Positions 32,429-42,200 of a DNA stretch of 64,000 bases are shown here, piece by piece. The stretch's first letter is position 1, and each line of letters begins with the position of its first letter. A program made the translations under genes and the position numbers. The stretch covers positions 1 through 64,000 of the forward strand of contig QQUF01000045.1 in assembly GCA_008501735.1 (NCBI GenBank). The letters run 5' to 3'. Below the pieces are notes generated by a model. The model had not been told where the DNA came from. It saw only the letters and a program-made list of their open reading frames with translations, and ran no database searches. The stretch comes from Calditrichota bacterium (lineage in GTDB: Bacteria; CLD3).

Positions 32429-34678
32429 ATGAAAAATTTAGCTAAATCCATTTTAACCATAGTAATTAGCTTTAATTTCTTTTCGAATAGTTTCGCAGAG
32501 TATGAGAAAAAAATTGTTTCTAATGACTTGGTAGCAGATGATTTTTTAGGTCAAGATGTTGACATTAGTGGAGATTACGCAATTGTTGGAGCTCCAAATG
32601 ATGACGATGGATTTCTAAGTTCGGGTTCAGCTTACATTTTTAAAAGGTCTGGAACTGCTTGGGTCCAACAAGCAAAACTAACGGCAAGTGATGCTGCACA
32701 AGGTGTTAATTTCGGAAAGGCTGTTGCTATTAGTGGAGATTATGCCGTTGTTGGTTCTAATTCGTCTTTTATTGCAGGTTCTGCAAATGTTTTTGTCAGG
32801 ACTGGAAATTCTTGGACTGAGCAAGCTAAGATTTCGGGCTTAGACCCAACGGCTAATAATGAATTTGGCTCATTTGTTGAAATTGATGGAGATTACATAA
32901 TTGTTGGAGCTCCAAGAGCTGAACACGGTGGAATTCAAAATACAGGTGCAGTTTACATATTTCATAGAAGTGGGACAAGTTGGAATCAGCAGAACAAACT
33001 TGTAGGCTCTGGTTCAGGTTCTAATGATGGTTTTGGGTATTCAGTTTCAATAAGTGGAGATAAAGCTATAGTTGGAGCAAACGGCACAAATAATGCTGGA
33101 ATAGCTTACATTTTTGAAAGAAATGGTTCATCTTGGACTCAACAAACTGCATTAATTCCGAATGATACTCATTCAAATGCTTTCTTTGGACAAGGAGTTG
33201 GGATTTATGAAAATTATGCTGTAATTGGTGCTCCATTTCATAATGGAACAGAATCAGCTTCAGGTTCCGCTTATGTATATAAATTTTCAGGTGGTTTTTG
33301 GACTCAAGAGGCTCAACTTTTTGCAAGTGATATTGGTGCAAATGAATTTTTTGGTTGGTCGGTAGATATAAACGGAACTGACTTGTTTATTAGTTGTTTA
33401 AATGAAAATGATGGAAGTTTTTCTCAAATTGGTTCTGCTTATCATTTCGCAGAAGAAGGAAACAACTGGGTCCAACAGGCAAAATTCAAAGCAGATGATG
33501 GAGCTTCAGGAGATAATTTTGGATTCCAAATCGCAGCCTCTTCAAGTTTTGCAATTGTTGGAGCTTATCAAAATGATGGAGTTGCAACTGATGGAGGAGC
33601 AGCATACATTTATTCAATAAACCCATTCGGGAATGGTGATGTAACAAAAGCAATCTCTGGAGATGTTGATGTGAGTTTTGACGAAGGTTCTGGTGATAAC
33701 ACAACTCCAAATGAGGACACAGGAATAGACATTTCTTTTACTGGTGTCTCGAATTCTGCAAGTGTTCAATGTGAATCTTTTCCAGAAGCCCCAACAGGAA
33801 CAAATGGAATTTCAGGAACGGTACAAGAAGTTCGTTGGGTAATTACAAATTCGGGATTGAATTTTGCAAATGCTGAAATTAAAATTGATATGACAACACT
33901 TCCTATTGAAATGAATAATCCTAATACAGCAATAATTTATCATCGTTCAACTCCTGGAAGTGGAACCTTTTCAGCACTTGCAACAACCGTTGATGGAAAT
34001 AATCTTGTCGCAAACACGCCAAGTTTTAGTGAATTTGCAATTGGTGGCGGAGATTCTCCTCTTGCAGTGGAATTAAGTTCTTTTTCTGCTCGTCAAATTG
34101 GAAGTTCGATTCAACTTAATTGGTCAACAGCTTCTGAAACTGAAAACGAAGGTTTTAATGTTTATAGAAAATTAGGAAATGAGGATTTTGTAAAAATCGC
34201 TTCTCACAAATCTCACACTGAACTTAAAGGGCAAGGGAACACTTCTTTAGAAACTTTTTACACCTTTAATGACAACTCAAAATTACAAAATGGCGAATTT
34301 TACACTTACCTAATTTCAGACGTTGAAACAAATGGAATTGAAACTAAGCACGAAGAATCTGCTCAAAGTGTTCTTTTTGAAGTCCAATCACAGGAAGTCA
34401 GAAAATTCGAGTTAAAACAAAACTATCCTAATCCTTTTAATCCAAGTACAACAATTTCTTACAATCTTGCAAAAGATTCAAAAGTAAGTCTCAAGATTTA
34501 CAATGAAATAGGTGAATTTGTAAAAGAACTCACAAATGGATTCCGTTACGAAGGTTCACACAATGTAATTTGGGACGGAACTAACAACAACGGAAAATCT
34601 GTTTCAAGTGGAATTTACTTCTACAAAATTTCAGCAGGAACTTTTACACAAACGAATAAAATGATTTTGCTGAAGTAG
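32429..34678 (+). CDS. Exported FG-GAP beta-propeller protein with T9SS sorting domain
   Basis: A 749-residue exported protein. Signal peptide 'MKNLAKSILTIVISFNFFSNSFA'. Residues about 25-400 are seven FG-GAP-type repeats of about 55 residues with the pattern 'G..V.ISGDYAIVGAPNDDDG…GSAYIFKRSGTAWVQQAKLTASD', expected to fold as an integrin-alpha-like propeller. Residues about 405-545 form an extra beta domain ('VTKAISGDVDVSFDEGSGDNTTPNEDTGIDISF…'). The fibronectin-like domain and T9SS type A module (about 550-749) share 374 identical bases with propeller D. AGGAATT precedes the ATG. It is the second gene of the regulator 2 module and ends at the terminator at 34706-34737. Confidence 0.88.
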   Translation: MKNLAKSILTIVISFNFFSNSFAEYEKKIVSNDLVADDFLGQDVDISGDYAIVGAPNDDDGFLSSGSAYIFKRSGTAWVQQAKLTASDAAQGVNFGKAVAISGDYAVVGSNSSFIAGSANVFVRTGNSWTEQAKISGLDPTANNEFGSFVEIDGDYIIVGAPRAEHGGIQNTGAVYIFHRSGTSWNQQNKLVGSGSGSNDGFGYSVSISGDKAIVGANGTNNAGIAYIFERNGSSWTQQTALIPNDTHSNAFFGQGVGIYENYAVIGAPFHNGTESASGSAYVYKFSGGFWTQEAQLFASDIGANEFFGWSVDINGTDLFISCLNENDGSFSQIGSAYHFAEEGNNWVQQAKFKADDGASGDNFGFQIAASSSFAIVGAYQNDGVATDGGAAYIYSINPFGNGDVTKAISGDVDVSFDEGSGDNTTPNEDTGIDISFTGVSNSASVQCESFPEAPTGTNGISGTVQEVRWVITNSGLNFANAEIKIDMTTLPIEMNNPNTAIIYHRSTPGSGTFSALATTVDGNNLVANTPSFSEFAIGGGDSPLAVELSSFSARQIGSSIQLNWSTASETENEGFNVYRKLGNEDFVKIASHKSHTELKGQGNTSLETFYTFNDNSKLQNGEFYTYLISDVETNGIETKHEESAQSVLFEVQSQEVRKFELKQNYPNPFNPSTTISYNLAKDSKVSLKIYNEIGEFVKELTNGFRYEGSHNVIWDGTNNNGKSVSSGIYFYKISAGTFTQTNKMILLK
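34148..34521 (+). repeat. 374-base direct repeat, copy 2 (C-terminal export module)
   Basis: Exact copy of 31817-32190, fused here to an unrelated FG-GAP passenger. Downstream similarity continues with few differences to the stop codon. Confidence 0.9.
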
Positions 34679-34705
34679 CTAAACTCTCTCTTACAAACAT
34701 AAGAA

Positions 34706-34737
34706 GCCTGACAATTAAATTTGTTAGGCTTTTTTTA
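34706..34737. terminator. Terminator shared by convergent genes
   Basis: GCCTGACAA (34706-34714), spacer TTAAAT, TTGTTAGGC (34721-34729), then a run of seven T. The DinB-like gene's stop codon is inside the right arm. The sequence is close to the terminators at 25421 and 60674. Confidence 0.8.
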
Positions 34738-35227
34738 TTGCAGTAATCTTCGCGAGATGATGGTCATCGTGTTCAGCAATGAAGAAACACAAATCAACAA
34801 CTGTCATCAACTTTTTTAGTCTTGGGTGAAATACGGAAGTAAAAACTTTTTCTGTTGACAAATTTTCAAGTCTCATTACTAATTCACCCCTTTCTTTTCT
34901 AAAATCAACCAAAATTTCTTTTAAGTCTTTTCCGTTGTGATTAGAATTTTCGGTTTTTAGATTTTGTAAATCCGCAGCTCGTAAAGTTTCTATTTTGTTT
35001 TCGAAATCATCTAATCTTCCAAGCCAAAGTTCTTCCAAATCTAATAAGTGTCCAACATTTTCTTGAATTGACCAAGAGGCTTCATCAATTTTAGTGGTAC
35101 AAATACTTGGAGAAAGGTTTCTAGTTCTTTCTTCTAATCTTAAAGGAGTTCCTCTCAGCCTTTCGAGTAGATTTGGGAAAAGCCAAATTGGAGTTTCCAA
35201 AGCAAATTTTCTATCAAACCACTTCAT
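34724..35227 (-). CDS. DinB-superfamily protein
   Basis: A 167-residue four-helix-bundle protein of the DinB/YfiT type. The three metal-ligand histidines are suggested by 'SIQENVGHLLDLEELWLGRL' and 'CFFIAEHDDHHLAKI'. Family members are metal-dependent thiol transferases or stress-induced proteins; the activity here cannot be specified. The last codons run through the T-tract of the terminator shared with the convergent FG-GAP gene, giving the C-terminus 'TAIKKA'. Confidence 0.85.
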   Translation of the reverse strand: MKWFDRKFALETPIWLFPNLLERLRGTPLRLEERTRNLSPSICTTKIDEASWSIQENVGHLLDLEELWLGRLDDFENKIETLRAADLQNLKTENSNHNGKDLKEILVDFRKERGELVMRLENLSTEKVFTSVFHPRLKKLMTVVDLCFFIAEHDDHHLAKITAIKKA

Positions 35228-35322
35228 TTAAATTCTTCATATTATTTAAAATTTGAAATGAGTTCAGCCTTTAGGTTGTTTTTTACACAATCAGCCTAAG
35301 AACTTACCATTAATTTCTTATT

Positions 35323-38300
35323 CTATTTTTCTAACTCAATTTCTTTTATTAAACTTGGTGCAGTCAGTGAATCAGTGTTTGCAGTAACTACGTAAAAGAC
35401 TTTATTTCCAAGGTTAAAAGCGTTTTGATCTGAGAAATTCAAATTTTGAGTTGTTCCAATTTGAGAAGAAGTTCCAATACTAAATTTTGGATTTCCTGCA
35501 TTTTTATAAATTTTGTAAAAATTAGCACCAACAATTGAATTCCAACTTAACTGAACATTGTTTCCAACCAAGTTTAAAGAAACTTGAGGAGGTATCAACT
35601 CACTACTTGTAATTGAAATGTCATCAAAAGCAAAACCGTCTGTTGCAATTGTATGATTGTCTCTGTGTTGAAATCTAACATAAAATGGATGTGAAATTGT
35701 CATTCCGTTTGAATTTGCAACTTGACTTAAATTCACTGCAAATTGATTCCAACCGCTAAAACTTTGAGGTAGAAGTTGAAAAGCTAATACATAATTTTCA
35801 CCGTCATCACTTATAAAAATTCCATCTTCTGAATTGTCTTCATCGGCAAAATCTTTCCACCAAAATGAAAGCATCAAATTTGAATTATTTTCAGGGTTTA
35901 TTTCAATTGTTGCAGAGTTTGTACTTGTATTTTGATCAACACTTGAATCCATAGTTAAATGGTAATTTCCACTATGAGTTGGCAGCCCTAATGAATTTGT
36001 AACTTGAACTTGACCGAAGGAACTACTTGATTCAAATTTCCACCATTCTCCGAGAGGCTGATTTTCAAATCCTTCCGAAAAAGGTAAAGTTGTGGAATAG
36101 TCAACTGGTACCACTAAAATTTGATTTGAATAACTCGAACTTCCAATAGAATTTACAGCTTTCACTCTGTAAATATAACTAACACCTTCAACCAAATTGA
36201 AATCTGTAAAACTCCACTCATTTTCATTTGTTGTTCCAACTTCTGTAAAAGTTGACCAAATATTATCAATTTTTCTTTCAATAATAAAATGAGTTTCATT
36301 ATAAGAATTTTCTGTCCAATTTAGCTTGACTTTCAAGGACTTTGAATTATCTGATATTAAATTTGTCGGAGCTTGAGGAACGCCTTCCAAAGTTGTTGCA
36401 CTCAAAGTATTTGTGTAATGAGAATTACCTATAGAATTATAAGCTGTAACTCTGTAAAAGTATTCTGTTTTTTCTTCCAAATTTGTGTCAATGAAAGTCT
36501 CAATGTTTGCATCAACTGTGTCAACGACAGAAAAACCCGAATTTTGATTATTTGACCTTTCAATGATAAATCCTAATTCATCATTTGACTGGTCAATCCA
36601 AAAATTGTAAATCTCACTTGTAGAGGTCGCTAATAAAAATAAATTTGTCGGAGCTTGAGAAGAAGTTCCTGCATTTGAGTCAACAACCAAATTTACAGGA
36701 ATATTAATAATTGGGTCTACAGGGTCATTTGAGGCAAATTCTAAAGTAGTGTTGTAAATTCCATTTGTTAAATTTGTTGCGTCTAAACTCAAAGTCAAAA
36801 GTTCCTGACTAATTCCTGTAACTAACCCATTTTGTGGAGAAATACTTGCCCAAGTTGGTGAATTTGTAAATGTTGTATTATAAGAAAGAATCGAACCCAA
36901 AATTCCACTAACAACATTTATACTTTTATTTACAAAGCCATTTGGAGCTAAAGAAAGCGTAACATTATTTGTCAAAATAATACCTGAAGGATTTGAGAAA
37001 CTCTCCAAATTCGATTCCCAAAGCCCTCTACCAAAAGTCGCTGCTCTGATTTTCCCTGAAGGATAATGAAGTTCGATTTCTTCAACTACAACATTTGGTA
37101 AACCATTACTAAAGTCCTGCCAATTTCCTCCACCTGTTGTTGAAAAGAAAATTCCTAAATCAGTGCCAATATAAACTTGATTTGGAAAAAGTGGGTCAAT
37201 TGCAATACAATTTACAGGCATATCGGGAAGATTCCCTGAAACATTTGTCCAGTTCAAACCGCCGTCAGTTGATTTAAATACTTTCTCGCCACTCGAACTC
37301 GTGAAACCCGAATGAGTTACCCAAACTGTGTGTTCGTCATTTGGGTGAACTGCGATGTAAGTGATTGAATTACTTGGCAAATTCCCACCAATGTCAATCC
37401 AAGAATTTCCACCGTTTGTAGTTTTAAAAATATTACTTCCGTTTGCAGTATAAATCACATTTTGGTTTGAGTTTGCAAGCACAAGTGAAGTCAAATTTCC
37501 TGCTCCCAAATCATCACTTATCGGGAACCAATTTGCACCTTGGTCAGTACTTTTGTAAACTTTAATTGTGGTTCTGTAAAGTTCATTAGTGTTGTAAGGA
37601 TTTATCACGAAAGGAGTTACCCAAGCACCATTTTCATTTACTCCATTGTTAATTCCAGAATTATTTACTCCAGCATTTGTTGATTTTAAAAATGAACCGT
37701 TTTGGTAACTTGTGTAAATGATATTCGGGTTTGTTGGGTCAACAGCACATTCCATTCCATCACCACCAGAGACTTTTGTCCAAACTCCATTGTCTATTTT
37801 TGAAGTTCCATTGTCTTGAGCTCCTGTGAGGACAAACTCTGGGGTCATTTGTGAAACTCCAAGTGTGTAAAATTGTCTAATTCCCAAATTCCCACTAATA
37901 TTTTCGTAAGAAGCTCCACTGTTTGTTGACTTGTAAATTCCACCATCATTTCCGATTAAAACTGTGTTTCCGTCATAAAAAACAACCGTGTGATTGTCAA
38001 CGTGCATCGAACTTGAAAGATTTGTTACTTGATTGTTGATTGACCAAGTTGAACCACCATTAACAGAACGATAATTCCCGACTACTCCAACAATTACGTT
38101 GTTTTCATCAGTTGGCGAAACTCCGAGATGTAAATCATACCAAGCCTGATTTCCGCTTGTTACTGAAGAATCAGCCAAAGTCCAAGTCGCTCCATTAGTT
38201 ACACTTTTAAAAAGCGTTGCATCATCTGAATTTGTAAACAATGAAAAAACTGTTGAAGGGTTTGTAGCTCCTGTTACGTCAACTGCAATTCTATCGTAAT

Positions 38301-39222
38301 CAATGTTATTGAATCCACTAAAAGTTGAATTCCAAGTTTCACCGTTGTCAGTAGATTTATAAATTCCATTGCTTTGTCTTGCTGCATACCAAGTTGTAGT
38401 ATTGTTTGGGTCAAATTCAATGTCTTTGAAAGTTCCTGATTCTTTGGTTATCCAAGTTGCCGCAGCATCAGTTGATTTTAGAATTCCTTCTCCTGTAACA
38501 GCAAAAATTGTATTAGAATTCGTTGGGTCAAAAATCAATTCATAAATTTTTGCATAATTCTGGATATTGTAACTTAAACCAGTTGTGTTCCAAGTTTGTC
38601 CGCCGTCAATTGATTTTAAAACTCCAATACTAATTGTAGCTCCGTGGTCTCTGTCTCCTGTTGCGATGTACATAATATTTGTATCATTCGGGTCAATCAA
38701 AATCCAAGAAATTCCAAGTGTTGGCAACTCATCAGTCATTGGTTCCCAATTTTGTCCGTTATCAACTGTCTTCCAAAGTCCGCCTGCAGGAGTTCCAGCC
38801 CAAATAATGTTTGAATTGTTTGGGTCAACAGCAATGCAATCAACTCTTCCGCTTCCCTGACCGCTTCCACTTGGATAAAGAACAATTTGCTCTGGTCCCA
38901 TTTCTGTCCAATTTGCAGTATTGATTTGATTTGTTCCTTTTCCATTTCCAAAATTTAATTTCTTTTGTTGCCAAGCATTCCACAAAGCAGTTGGATTTGG
39001 GAAATCTCCATTCGGTTCTATTCTGTCTTGCCAAAAATGTTCCCAACGTTTGAAAGGCTTCCAACCTTCTCCTTTTCCGGGAATTTTTCCTTCCCAATGT
39101 TGGGTAAAGGCTTCTTGAATTTCGTAAAAATTGGCGTTTCTATCCAAATCTTTCATCCAAGGTTGTGCAAATAATTGAGTAATAAAAATTAGACTTAAGG
39201 AAATTGTTAAAAGAAATTGCAT
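35323..39222 (-). CDS. Exported sortilin/BNR-type propeller protein with fibronectin-III domains (tandem copy 3)
   Basis: A 1,299-residue exported protein with signal peptide 'MQFLLTISLSLIFITQLFAQ'. After a conserved N-terminal segment ('MKDLDRNANFYEIQEAFTQHWEGK…WKPFKRWEHFWQDRIEPNGDFPNP') come many BNR/Asp-box blades ('GGLWKTVDNGQNWEPM', 'GVLKSIDGGQTWNTTG', 'KVFKSTDGGLNWTNVSGNLPDMPVNCIAIDP') to about residue 740, as in VPS10/sortilin-like propellers. Then follow an Ig-like domain, two fibronectin-III domains (from about 860), a jelly-roll-like segment ('GEWWKFESSSSFGQVQVTNSLGLPTHSGNYHLTM') and a last fibronectin-like unit. No NPFNP or other T9SS sorting domain is visible. It is the most diverged of three tandem copies. 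Confidence 0.85.
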   Translation of the reverse strand: MQFLLTISLSLIFITQLFAQPWMKDLDRNANFYEIQEAFTQHWEGKIPGKGEGWKPFKRWEHFWQDRIEPNGDFPNPTALWNAWQQKKLNFGNGKGTNQINTANWTEMGPEQIVLYPSGSGQGSGRVDCIAVDPNNSNIIWAGTPAGGLWKTVDNGQNWEPMTDELPTLGISWILIDPNDTNIMYIATGDRDHGATISIGVLKSIDGGQTWNTTGLSYNIQNYAKIYELIFDPTNSNTIFAVTGEGILKSTDAAATWITKESGTFKDIEFDPNNTTTWYAARQSNGIYKSTDNGETWNSTFSGFNNIDYDRIAVDVTGATNPSTVFSLFTNSDDATLFKSVTNGATWTLADSSVTSGNQAWYDLHLGVSPTDENNVIVGVVGNYRSVNGGSTWSINNQVTNLSSSMHVDNHTVVFYDGNTVLIGNDGGIYKSTNSGASYENISGNLGIRQFYTLGVSQMTPEFVLTGAQDNGTSKIDNGVWTKVSGGDGMECAVDPTNPNIIYTSYQNGSFLKSTNAGVNNSGINNGVNENGAWVTPFVINPYNTNELYRTTIKVYKSTDQGANWFPISDDLGAGNLTSLVLANSNQNVIYTANGSNIFKTTNGGNSWIDIGGNLPSNSITYIAVHPNDEHTVWVTHSGFTSSSGEKVFKSTDGGLNWTNVSGNLPDMPVNCIAIDPLFPNQVYIGTDLGIFFSTTGGGNWQDFSNGLPNVVVEEIELHYPSGKIRAATFGRGLWESNLESFSNPSGIILTNNVTLSLAPNGFVNKSINVVSGILGSILSYNTTFTNSPTWASISPQNGLVTGISQELLTLSLDATNLTNGIYNTTLEFASNDPVDPIINIPVNLVVDSNAGTSSQAPTNLFLLATSTSEIYNFWIDQSNDELGFIIERSNNQNSGFSVVDTVDANIETFIDTNLEEKTEYFYRVTAYNSIGNSHYTNTLSATTLEGVPQAPTNLISDNSKSLKVKLNWTENSYNETHFIIERKIDNIWSTFTEVGTTNENEWSFTDFNLVEGVSYIYRVKAVNSIGSSSYSNQILVVPVDYSTTLPFSEGFENQPLGEWWKFESSSSFGQVQVTNSLGLPTHSGNYHLTMDSSVDQNTSTNSATIEINPENNSNLMLSFWWKDFADEDNSEDGIFISDDGENYVLAFQLLPQSFSGWNQFAVNLSQVANSNGMTISHPFYVRFQHRDNHTIATDGFAFDDISITSSELIPPQVSLNLVGNNVQLSWNSIVGANFYKIYKNAGNPKFSIGTSSQIGTTQNLNFSDQNAFNLGNKVFYVVTANTDSLTAPSLIKEIELEK

Positions 39223-39252
39223 TTTGAATTCTTTTTAAGTTTAGAGTGAATT

Positions 39253-42200
39253 TTACTTCTGAATTTCTAATTTCTCAGAAGTACTAATTGGTACAGAAGT
39301 TGAATCTGTGTTAGCAGTAACAATGTAAAATATTTTGTTTTCAGAACTAAAAGCATTTTGGTCTGTAAAATTCAAAGTTGATGTAATTCCCAAGAGATTT
39401 GAATTGTTCACGCTAAAGTTTGGGTTTCCGATACTCTTGTAGATTTTATAAAAATTTGCACCAAGAACGGAATTCCAATTTAATTGAATGTCATTTCCAA
39501 CCAAGTTTAAAGTTACTTGTGGAGACAACAATTCACTACTTGTAATCGAAATGTCATCAAATGCAATTCCATCTCCATCAGAAATTGGAAAGTTGTCTCT
39601 TTGCTGAAATCTAACAAAAAATGGATGCGAAATAGTCATTCCAACAGAATTAGCAACTTGGCTCAAATCTACTGTAAACTCTGTCCAACCAGAGTAACTT
39701 TCCGGAAGCAATTGCAAAGCTAAAACATAATTTTCACCGTCATTACTAATAAAAATTCCATCTTCTATGTTATTCTCATCACCAAAATCTTTCCACCAAA
39801 ACGAAAGAATTAAATTAGAATTATTTTCAGGATTAATCTCAACTGTTGCAGAATTAGTACTAACTTTTAAATTTTCACTTATATCCATTGTCAAATGATA
39901 ATTTCCACTGTGAGTCGGTAAACCTAAGGTATTTGTTACTTGAATTTGCCCGAAAGTACTGCTTGTTTCAAATTTCCACCATTCACCCAAAGGAGAATTT
40001 TCAAATCCTTCATTAATCGGTAATGTAGTTGTGTTATCAATTGGAACAACCGTAATTTGATTTGAATAAACTGAACTACCAATGGAATTTATAGCCTTGA
40101 CACGATAAATGTAAGAAACTCCCTCAACCAAATTATTATCTGAAAATGTCAATTTATTTGCCTCAACACTTCCAATTTCCGTAAAACTTGACCAAATATT
40201 ATCAACTTTCCTCTCAATCACAAAATTGGTTTCATTATCCGAATTATCTGTCCAACTTAACTTTACTTGCAAAGAGTTAGGAGTATCACCAATCAAATTA
40301 GTTGGAGCTTGCGGAACGTCGTCCAAAGTAGTTGCCGAAAGAGTATTTGTGTAATGCGAGTTTCCTGTTGCATTGTAAGCCGTAACTCTATAAAAATATT
40401 TCGTAGCTACTTCTAAATTAGTATCTACAAAAGTTGTAATATTTGCATCAACAGAATCTACAACTGTAAAGCCTGAGTTTTCATTTTTAGAACGCTCAAT
40501 AATAAAACCTAATTCGTCATTCGATTGGTCAGCCCAAAAAGTATAAATATCACTTGTAGATGTTGCCAATAGGAATAAATTTGTTGGAGGATTTGGAGAA
40601 TTTCCAGCATTTGGGTCAACAGTTAAATTTACAGGAATATTGATAACAGGATTTGTTTGGTCACTTGTTGTAAGTTCAAGAGTCGTGTTATAATTTCCAT
40701 TTGTTAAATTCGTTGCATCTAAACTCAATGTTAGAATTTCATTCGTTATCCCGACCAATAAACCGTTTTGTGGAGAAATTGATGCCCAAGTAGGTGAATT
40801 AATTAAAGTTGAATTATAAGAAAGAGCCGCTCCTAAAGTCCCATTAATTAGACTTATATTTTTGTTCGCAAAACCATTTGGTTGCAAAGAAAGTGTAACA
40901 TCATTTGTCAAAATTATTCCTGCTGAATTTGAGAAACTCTCCAAATTTGATTCCCAAAGTCCTCTTCCATAAGTTGCAGCTCTAATTTTTCCTGAAGGAT
41001 AATGAATTTCAATTTCGTTGACTACAACATTTGGCAAACCGTTACTAAAATCCTGCCAATTTCCTCCGCCTGTTGTTGAAAGAAAAATTCCTAAGTCTGT
41101 TCCGATATAAACTTGGTTTGGGAAAACTGGGTCAACAGCAATACAATTTACAGGCATATCAGGAAGATTCCCAGATATATTTGTCCAACTTAAACCTCCG
41201 TTAGTAGTTTTAAAAACTTTTTCTCCACTTGAACTTGTAAAGCCAGACATCGTTACCCAAACTATATTTTCGTCAGTTGGGTGAACTGCGATATAAGTAA
41301 TTGAATGAAGTGGTAAATTAGAACTTATATCAGTCCAAGAATTTCCACCATCTAAAGTTTTTAAAATAGTATGAAAATTCGCTGTATAAATTACATCTTG
41401 ATTTGAGTTTGCAAGTGCAAGTGAAGTCAATCTTCCTATCCCAAAATTATCACTAATCGGAAACCAATTTGCTCCTTGGTCAGTACTTTTATAAACTCTA
41501 TTTGTAGTCCTAAAAAGTTCGTTAGTGTTATAAGGATTAATTATAAATGGAGTTACCCAAGGACTATCTTCATTGATTCCATTATTAATAGCAACGTGAG
41601 TAGTACCTGCATCTGTAGATTTTTTAAAATATCCAAGTTGGAAGCTAAAATAAATTATGTTTGGGTCAGTTGGGTCAACAGCACATTCCATTCCGTCAGC
41701 ACCAGAAATATTTGTCCAAACTCCATTTTCCACTTTTGCATTTCCATTGTCTTGAGCTCCTGCAAGAACCATTTCGGGTGTCATTTTTGAAACACCAATT
41801 CTATAAAGTTGCCTAATTGCAATATCTCCATTAATGTTCTCATAAGAGACTCCAGCATTTACTGATTTGTAAACTCCTCCATCACTTCCAATCAGAACCG
41901 TAGAACTATCAACCCAAACAACTGTGTGATTGTCAACGTGAACATTACTTTGGAAATTATTTATTAGCTGATTGTTTAAAGTCCAGGTCGAACCACCGTC
42001 AACAGAACGAAAATTTTCTATTACACCAACTAATACAATGTTTTCATCAGTCGGAGAAACTCCAAGATGCAAATCGTACCAAGCTTGAGAACTACTTGTT
42101 ACAGCAGAATCTACAAGAGTCCAAGTTGTTCCGTTAGAAACACTTTTGAACAAAGTCATATCATCTGGGTTTGCGAACAAAGAATAAACTATAGAAGGGT

